A stretch of 8,227 nucleotides of DNA from contig DAOUFY010000155.1 of the NCBI GenBank assembly GCA_034429745.1, positions 1 to 8,227 on the forward strand. The letters are read 5' to 3'. The position numbers were made by a program, and so were the translations under genes. Position 1 is the stretch's first letter, and every line of letters starts with the position of its first letter. This DNA is from JBAXBF01 sp034429745 (lineage in GTDB: Bacteria > Chloroflexota > Anaerolineae > Anaerolineales > DRKV01). Below, piece by piece: positions 5,568-8,227 of the stretch. The notes under the pieces were generated by a model that saw only the letters and a list, made by a program, of their open reading frames with translations, searched no databases and had not been told where the DNA came from.

Positions 5568-6435
5568 GCTTGTTCCTTACCTGTTTATTGCACCTGCCTT
5601 TTTCTTTTTTGCTGTTTTTGTATTAGTCCCAATTCTAGCTACGCTGCGCTTAAGCTTCTTTGAATGGAGTGGCTTCAGCGCAGCGCGCTTTATTGGTATA
5701 GAGAATTACCGCAATCTATTTACGGATAAAGTATTTTGGCTGGCTTTGAAAAATAATTTCAAATTTGTGGTCTTCTATACAGTACTTCCTATAGTACTGG
5801 GCTTGTTGTTGACCATGCTGATAGGCCGGCGTAATTTTTTGGGGCGCAGCTTCTTTAGGGTAGGGTTGTTTGTCTCGTATGTGATGCCTATGGTTGTCGT
5901 AGGCGTAGTATGGCGTTGGATGTACAACCCAATTTTTGGTCCCATAAACACTTTTTTCCGCTCTCTGGGCTTGAAACAATTGGCACTTGGCTGGCTTGGG
6001 GACTTTCAATGGGCTTTTGCTGCAGTAGGATTGATTGCAACCTGGGTGTTCTACCCATATTGCACCACCTTGTTTTTAGCCGGCGCTCAACGGATAGATG
6101 AGTCTTTATATGATGCAGCCAAAGTTGACGGAGCAAACGACTGGCAGCAGCTTGTACATGTAACAATTCCCGGCATTCGCGCCGAAATCCTCGTTGCAGC
6201 GGTAACCACTTTCATTTCCGCTTTGCGGGCTTTTGATCTGGTTTTTGTTACTACCCGCGGCGGGCCGGCTCAGCAGACGCTTGTTTCCAGCTTATATCTC
6301 TATTTCAATGCCTTTCAGATCAATCGCGTTGGCTATGCAGCAGCCATTGCTTTTGTACAAACGGTGATCCTTCTTGGACTTTCTTCTTTGCTTCTTTCAA
6401 GTTATATCGGACGAAAAGATAAGGACGGAAAATGA
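5527..6435 (+). CDS. Carbohydrate ABC transporter permease, MalF type
   Basis: This is a 302-residue inner-membrane permease subunit with about six helices (near 16-40, 77-97, 109-131, 163-185, 216-238 and 268-292). Between helices 4 and 5 lies the cytoplasmic EAA loop that docks the ATPase: DAAKVDGANDWQQLVHVTIPG, with D196, A197, A198, G202 and P215. The N-terminal PYLFIAPAFFFFAVFVLVP and LSFFEW are typical of MalF/UgpA-like permeases. The ATG at 5527 lies inside the end of the binding-protein gene, 41 nt before its last base. No later in-frame ATG, GTG or TTG precedes the first helix, so this start is favoured even though its upstream sequence (TAAAG) is only a weak ribosome site. Translation is probably coupled to the upstream gene. 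The stop overlaps the next start as ATGA (6432-6435). Confidence 0.92.
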   Translation: MTIQPSLRKRAFGKLVPYLFIAPAFFFFAVFVLVPILATLRLSFFEWSGFSAARFIGIENYRNLFTDKVFWLALKNNFKFVVFYTVLPIVLGLLLTMLIGRRNFLGRSFFRVGLFVSYVMPMVVVGVVWRWMYNPIFGPINTFFRSLGLKQLALGWLGDFQWAFAAVGLIATWVFYPYCTTLFLAGAQRIDESLYDAAKVDGANDWQQLVHVTIPGIRAEILVAAVTTFISALRAFDLVFVTTRGGPAQQTLVSSLYLYFNAFQINRVGYAAAIAFVQTVILLGLSSLLLSSYIGRKDKDGK

Positions 6436-6767
6436 CTTCAATGAAACCACCATTTTCTGTTGAGCAATGGTATAGAAGAATGACTACCCGCCAACTTGAA
6501 CAAGCTGGGATTTACCTCATCCTATCTCTTTTGCTTGTGCTGACCGCTGCACCGTTTTTTTCCATTGTGTTGGCTGGCTTCAAAACGCCGGTTGAACTTA
6601 CACAGGGGGCTTTTGTCTTTCCCAATACCTGGAGGTGGTCAAATTATGCTGCCGCTTGGCAGCAGGCGCATTTTGACTGGTATTTTCGCAATAGCTTGAT
6701 TGTCGCCGCAGCAGTAGTTCTTGTTTCTTGCTTTTTTTCCGCGTTAGCTGGTTTTGCTTTTGGCTAA
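6432..6767 (+). CDS. N-terminal fragment of the MalG-type permease (before the in-frame stop)
   Basis: As written, translation from the ATG at 6432 ends after 111 residues at TAA 6765-6767. The fragment holds the first membrane helix, the periplasmic loop with FPNTWRWSNYAAAW, and most of the second helix (about 84-111). It lacks the EAA loop, so on its own it could not couple to an ATPase. It is listed separately because it is what normal termination would produce. Confidence 0.6.
   Translation: MTSMKPPFSVEQWYRRMTTRQLEQAGIYLILSLLLVLTAAPFFSIVLAGFKTPVELTQGAFVFPNTWRWSNYAAAWQQAHFDWYFRNSLIVAAAVVLVSCFFSALAGFAFG
6765..6767 (+). other. In-frame TAA splitting the MalG-type permease
   Basis: The codons around it read GCT TTT GGC TAA TTG GAG TTT. 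Both flanks are in the same frame (codon 112), and family sequences have Lys/Arg here. A run of seven T lies at 6732-6738, but slippage there would move the ribosome out of the frame used downstream, so it does not offer a bypass. Confidence 0.85.
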
Positions 6768-7307
6768 TTGGAGTTTACTTTCAAAGTGTTGCTTTTTGTG
6801 CTATTTTTGTTAGGATTAATGGCCCCCCAAGAAGCATACATTATTCCCTTGTATTACTTGTTGCGCGCTTTGAAGCTGCTGAACACCTATTGGGCATTAA
6901 TATTGCCTCAAATTGGGATGAGCGTATGTTTTGGCGTTTTTTGGATGCGCGGATTTTTTGCTGCCCTGCCCCGCGAATTAATAGATGCGGCTAGAGTGGA
7001 TGGCTGCAATACTTGGCAGCTGTTTTGGAAAGTGATGCTTCCCAATGCTTGGATGGCTATCACGACCATGGCAGTGCTATTTTTTGTGTGGACTTGGAAC
7101 GATTTTCTGCTGGCGCTAGTTACGGTTACCAGCGATCAGCTGCGCACCCTGCCATTAGGTCTTGCGTTGTTTCAGGGCAGGTATTCGACCAATGTCCCTC
7201 TGGTTGCAGCAGGTGCGGTGATTGCTACGCTGCCCACCTTATTGTTTTATTTTATTTTGCAAAGACAATTCACGCAGGGGATAACTGCAGGCAGCTTGCA
7301 AGGTTGA
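6768..7307 (+). CDS. C-terminal fragment of the MalG-type permease (after the in-frame stop)
   Basis: The open frame resumes directly after the TAA. A TTG at 6768 could in principle be a re-initiation codon (TAA-TTG), and the first in-frame ATG is at 6819 (MAPQEAY). No Shine-Dalgarno-like sequence precedes either one. The 179-residue segment carries the remaining helices and the complete EAA loop, with good conservation to its end at TGA 7305-7307. The quality of this half argues that the interruption is recent or is not real. Independent expression is doubtful. Confidence 0.5.
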   Translation: MEFTFKVLLFVLFLLGLMAPQEAYIIPLYYLLRALKLLNTYWALILPQIGMSVCFGVFWMRGFFAALPRELIDAARVDGCNTWQLFWKVMLPNAWMAITTMAVLFFVWTWNDFLLALVTVTSDQLRTLPLGLALFQGRYSTNVPLVAAGAVIATLPTLLFYFILQRQFTQGITAGSLQG

Positions 7308-7334
7308 GAAAAGAAAACTGAGACAGCGAACCGC

Positions 7335-7362
7335 TTGACACTCCCCACATCGCGACTATAAT
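7335..7362 (+). promoter_or_regulatory. Consensus sigma-70 promoter of the nuo operon
   Basis: A perfect -35 TTGACA (7335-7340) and a perfect -10 TATAAT (7357-7362) are separated by 16 bp. Transcription should start near 7369, giving a leader of about 44 nt before nuoB. It is the best promoter in the window and suggests strong constitutive expression. It lies 27 nt after the permease stop, with no terminator visible between them. Confidence 0.85.
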
Positions 7363-7400
7363 AGTGTAGGTTTTTTATCTTAAATGTACAATGTTCTCTT

Positions 7401-7405
7401 GGAGG
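7401..7405 (+). promoter_or_regulatory. Ribosome binding site of nuoB
   Basis: GGAGG lies 7 nt before the ATG at 7413, a near-ideal Shine-Dalgarno that fixes the start. Confidence 0.8.
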
Positions 7406-7412
7406 ATAATCT

Positions 7413-8081
7413 ATGCCAGAAAGTCTGAATAAACCCGGGGCAGAAATACCCCCAGAGCTGCAACATGTTGTTGCCTTAACGACGTTAGATCGCATTTATA
7501 ACTGGGGCAGGCGAAATTCTGTTTGGCCGGTTATGTTTGGGTTGGCATGCTGCGCAATTGAGATGATTTGTACCGCGGCTGCGCGTTTCGACTTTTCGCG
7601 CTTTGGGATGGAAGTAATGCGTCCCAGCCCGCGCCAAGCAGACTTAATGATTGTTTCCGGTACAGTAACGAAAAAGATGGTCCCACAAATTGTGCGGCTT
7701 TATAATCAAATGGCTGAACCGCGCTATGTAGTCGCGATGGGTGCTTGTGCCTGTGGTGGAGGTCCCTTCAAAGAAGGGTATAACGTAGTGCCAGGTATTG
7801 ATCGCTATTTACCGGTTGATGTATATATTCCCGGCTGTCCTCCTACTCCTCAAGCATTGCTCAATGGCTTAATCGCTTTGCAAAAGAAGATGGATATTCA
7901 GCCTATAAAGGACATGCCTTGGTACAAACCAGAGCCGCCGCAAGAGTATCCTATTCCAGTGTTGGGTCCCGATATTATGACCCCGTTGCAATATGATCTC
8001 ATTAAGCAGGAAACGTCCAAAGTGGAACTTGCAGAAAACTCTGCATCCCAAAGCCTTACTTTAGGAGAGCAGCATGAGTGA
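7413..8081 (+). CDS. nuoB: NADH-quinone oxidoreductase subunit B (complex I, N2 cluster subunit)
   Basis: This 222-residue peripheral-arm subunit of respiratory complex I carries the terminal [4Fe-4S] cluster N2, which passes electrons to quinone. The cluster ligands are all present: the tandem C46-C47 in GLACCAIEM, C112 in MGACACGGGPF and C142 in IPGCPPTP. Other family hallmarks are RFDFSRFGMEVMRPSPRQADLMIVSGTVT (about 58-86) and PVDVYIPGCPPTPQAL. C114 is an additional cysteine where many homologues have Asn or Ser. The tail after about residue 165 (PWYKPEPPQEYPIPVLGPDI and onward) extends beyond the conserved core, as in several Chloroflexota-like and Deinococcus-like NuoB proteins. It starts the operon here, with its own consensus promoter and no nuoA before it. 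Its TGA overlaps the nuoC start by 8 nt. Confidence 0.96.
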   Translation: MPESLNKPGAEIPPELQHVVALTTLDRIYNWGRRNSVWPVMFGLACCAIEMICTAAARFDFSRFGMEVMRPSPRQADLMIVSGTVTKKMVPQIVRLYNQMAEPRYVVAMGACACGGGPFKEGYNVVPGIDRYLPVDVYIPGCPPTPQALLNGLIALQKKMDIQPIKDMPWYKPEPPQEYPIPVLGPDIMTPLQYDLIKQETSKVELAENSASQSLTLGEQHE

Positions 8082-8227
8082 CCTTTCAGTAGAACAAAAA
8101 ACGATGTTTAGGGAACCATTCGCTTCAGCCCTGCAGCCGGATACGCGTCCAGGCTATGAAGGCTTTATTGTGCCTAATTCCTTGCTGCGCGATTTTGCGC
8201 TTCACTTACGCGATGAGTGCGGTTATG
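8074..8227 (+). CDS. nuoC: NADH-quinone oxidoreductase subunit C, 5' end only (partial)
   Basis: The ATG at 8074 overlaps the last 8 nt of nuoB and is preceded by AGGAG (8063-8067). The frame stays open for 51 codons to the window edge. The visible residues (MSDLSVEQKTMFREPF, then GYEGFIVPNSLLRDFALHLRDECGY) fit the N-terminus of NuoC, where a beta strand with a VP motif leads into the helix ending in LRDE/D. NuoC is a peripheral-arm subunit beside NuoD. The name rests on this short match plus the standard nuoB-nuoC order and overlap. Whether it is fused to NuoD (NuoCD) cannot be seen here. Confidence 0.8.
   Translation, partial: MSDLSVEQKTMFREPFASALQPDTRPGYEGFIVPNSLLRDFALHLRDECGY

Larger units (their letters stand above)
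6432..7307 (+). pseudogene. Carbohydrate ABC transporter permease, MalG type, interrupted by one in-frame stop
   Basis: Read through the TAA at 6765-6767 (codon 112), the frame gives about 291 codons, the normal length of a MalG/UgpE-type permease, with homology-like features on both sides. Before the stop: an early helix (27-50), TWRWSNYAAAW, and the start of the core helices up to SALAGFAFG. After it: LEFTFKVLLFVLFLLGLMAPQEAYIIPLYYLL, then an intact EAA loop (E182 to about G191, ELIDAARVDGCNTW, followed by VMLP) and the usual last helices. The stop replaces a position that is usually Lys/Arg in this family (AYAFARL-like), so one base change such as AAA to TAA explains it. No frame shift is involved. 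It overlaps the MalF-type gene by ATGA. Either it is a recent inactivating mutation, a sequencing error, or a tolerated stop; sequence alone cannot decide. Confidence 0.8.

Noticed and set aside
6765..6767. Alternative genetic code or selenocysteine/pyrrolysine reading of the stop
   Set aside because: The codon is TAA, not TGA or TAG, and TAA, TAG and TGA all end other genes in the window normally.
6728..6994. Frameshift or slippage at the T7 run (6732-6738) as a way around the permease stop
   Set aside because: The conserved frame is the same before and after the TAA. Slippage would enter a different frame that does not encode the permease and ends at 6994.
7013..7321. Plus-strand open frame overlapping the end of the permease
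   Set aside because: It is a shifted-frame shadow of the conserved EAA-loop and last-helix region and shows no features of its own.

Overview
The window looks like a piece of bacterial chromosome with ordinary housekeeping and accessory genes. Three things suggest Chloroflexota, perhaps an Anaerolineae-like lineage. The sugar-binding lipoprotein has a long Pro/Ala/Ser/Thr/Glu-rich linker straight after its lipobox. The NuoB has an acidic-proline C-terminal tail and a GACACGGGPF motif. The genome combines long chemoreceptors with MalFG-type importers. This assignment is an inference from sequence style; no marker gene in the window settles it.

Layout, left to right. (1) 1-117: the last 38 codons of a gene, probably a CheY-like receiver domain, followed after 22 nt by (2) 140-2494, a 784-residue methyl-accepting chemotaxis protein with an unusually long cytoplasmic hairpin. 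A long-loop intrinsic terminator (2531-2590) ends this unit. (3) 2714-2786 tRNA-Arg(TCT) and 2913-2984 tRNA-Gly(TCC), each with its own recognisable promoter. (4) 3108-3818, minus strand: an AlkD-family DNA alkylation repair protein with its key residues intact. (5) A 309-nt AT-rich regulatory gap (3819-4127) leads into a plus-strand carbohydrate ABC importer operon: binding lipoprotein (4128-5567), MalF-type permease (5527-6435, overlapping the lipoprotein gene by 41 nt) and MalG-type permease (6432-7307). The last gene carries an in-frame TAA at 6765-6767, so it reads as two fragments of one gene. No ATPase gene is present. (6) A perfect-consensus sigma-70 promoter (7335-7362) starts a respiratory complex I operon with nuoB (7413-8081) and the beginning of nuoC (8074 to the window edge). 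No nuoA precedes nuoB.

How they fit: the chemoreceptor and receiver belong to environmental sensing. The importer would bring in an unidentified sugar using an ATPase encoded elsewhere, provided the MalG-type permease is functional. The nuo genes belong to the electron transport chain. I see no phage, insertion sequence, CRISPR array, toxin or other novel defence-like system. The strongest oddity is the single nonsense codon in the otherwise well-preserved permease. The rest are modest: the very long receptor coiled coil with 28-residue repeats, paired promoter-region boxes, a tRNA leader hairpin, and a nuo operon starting at nuoB.
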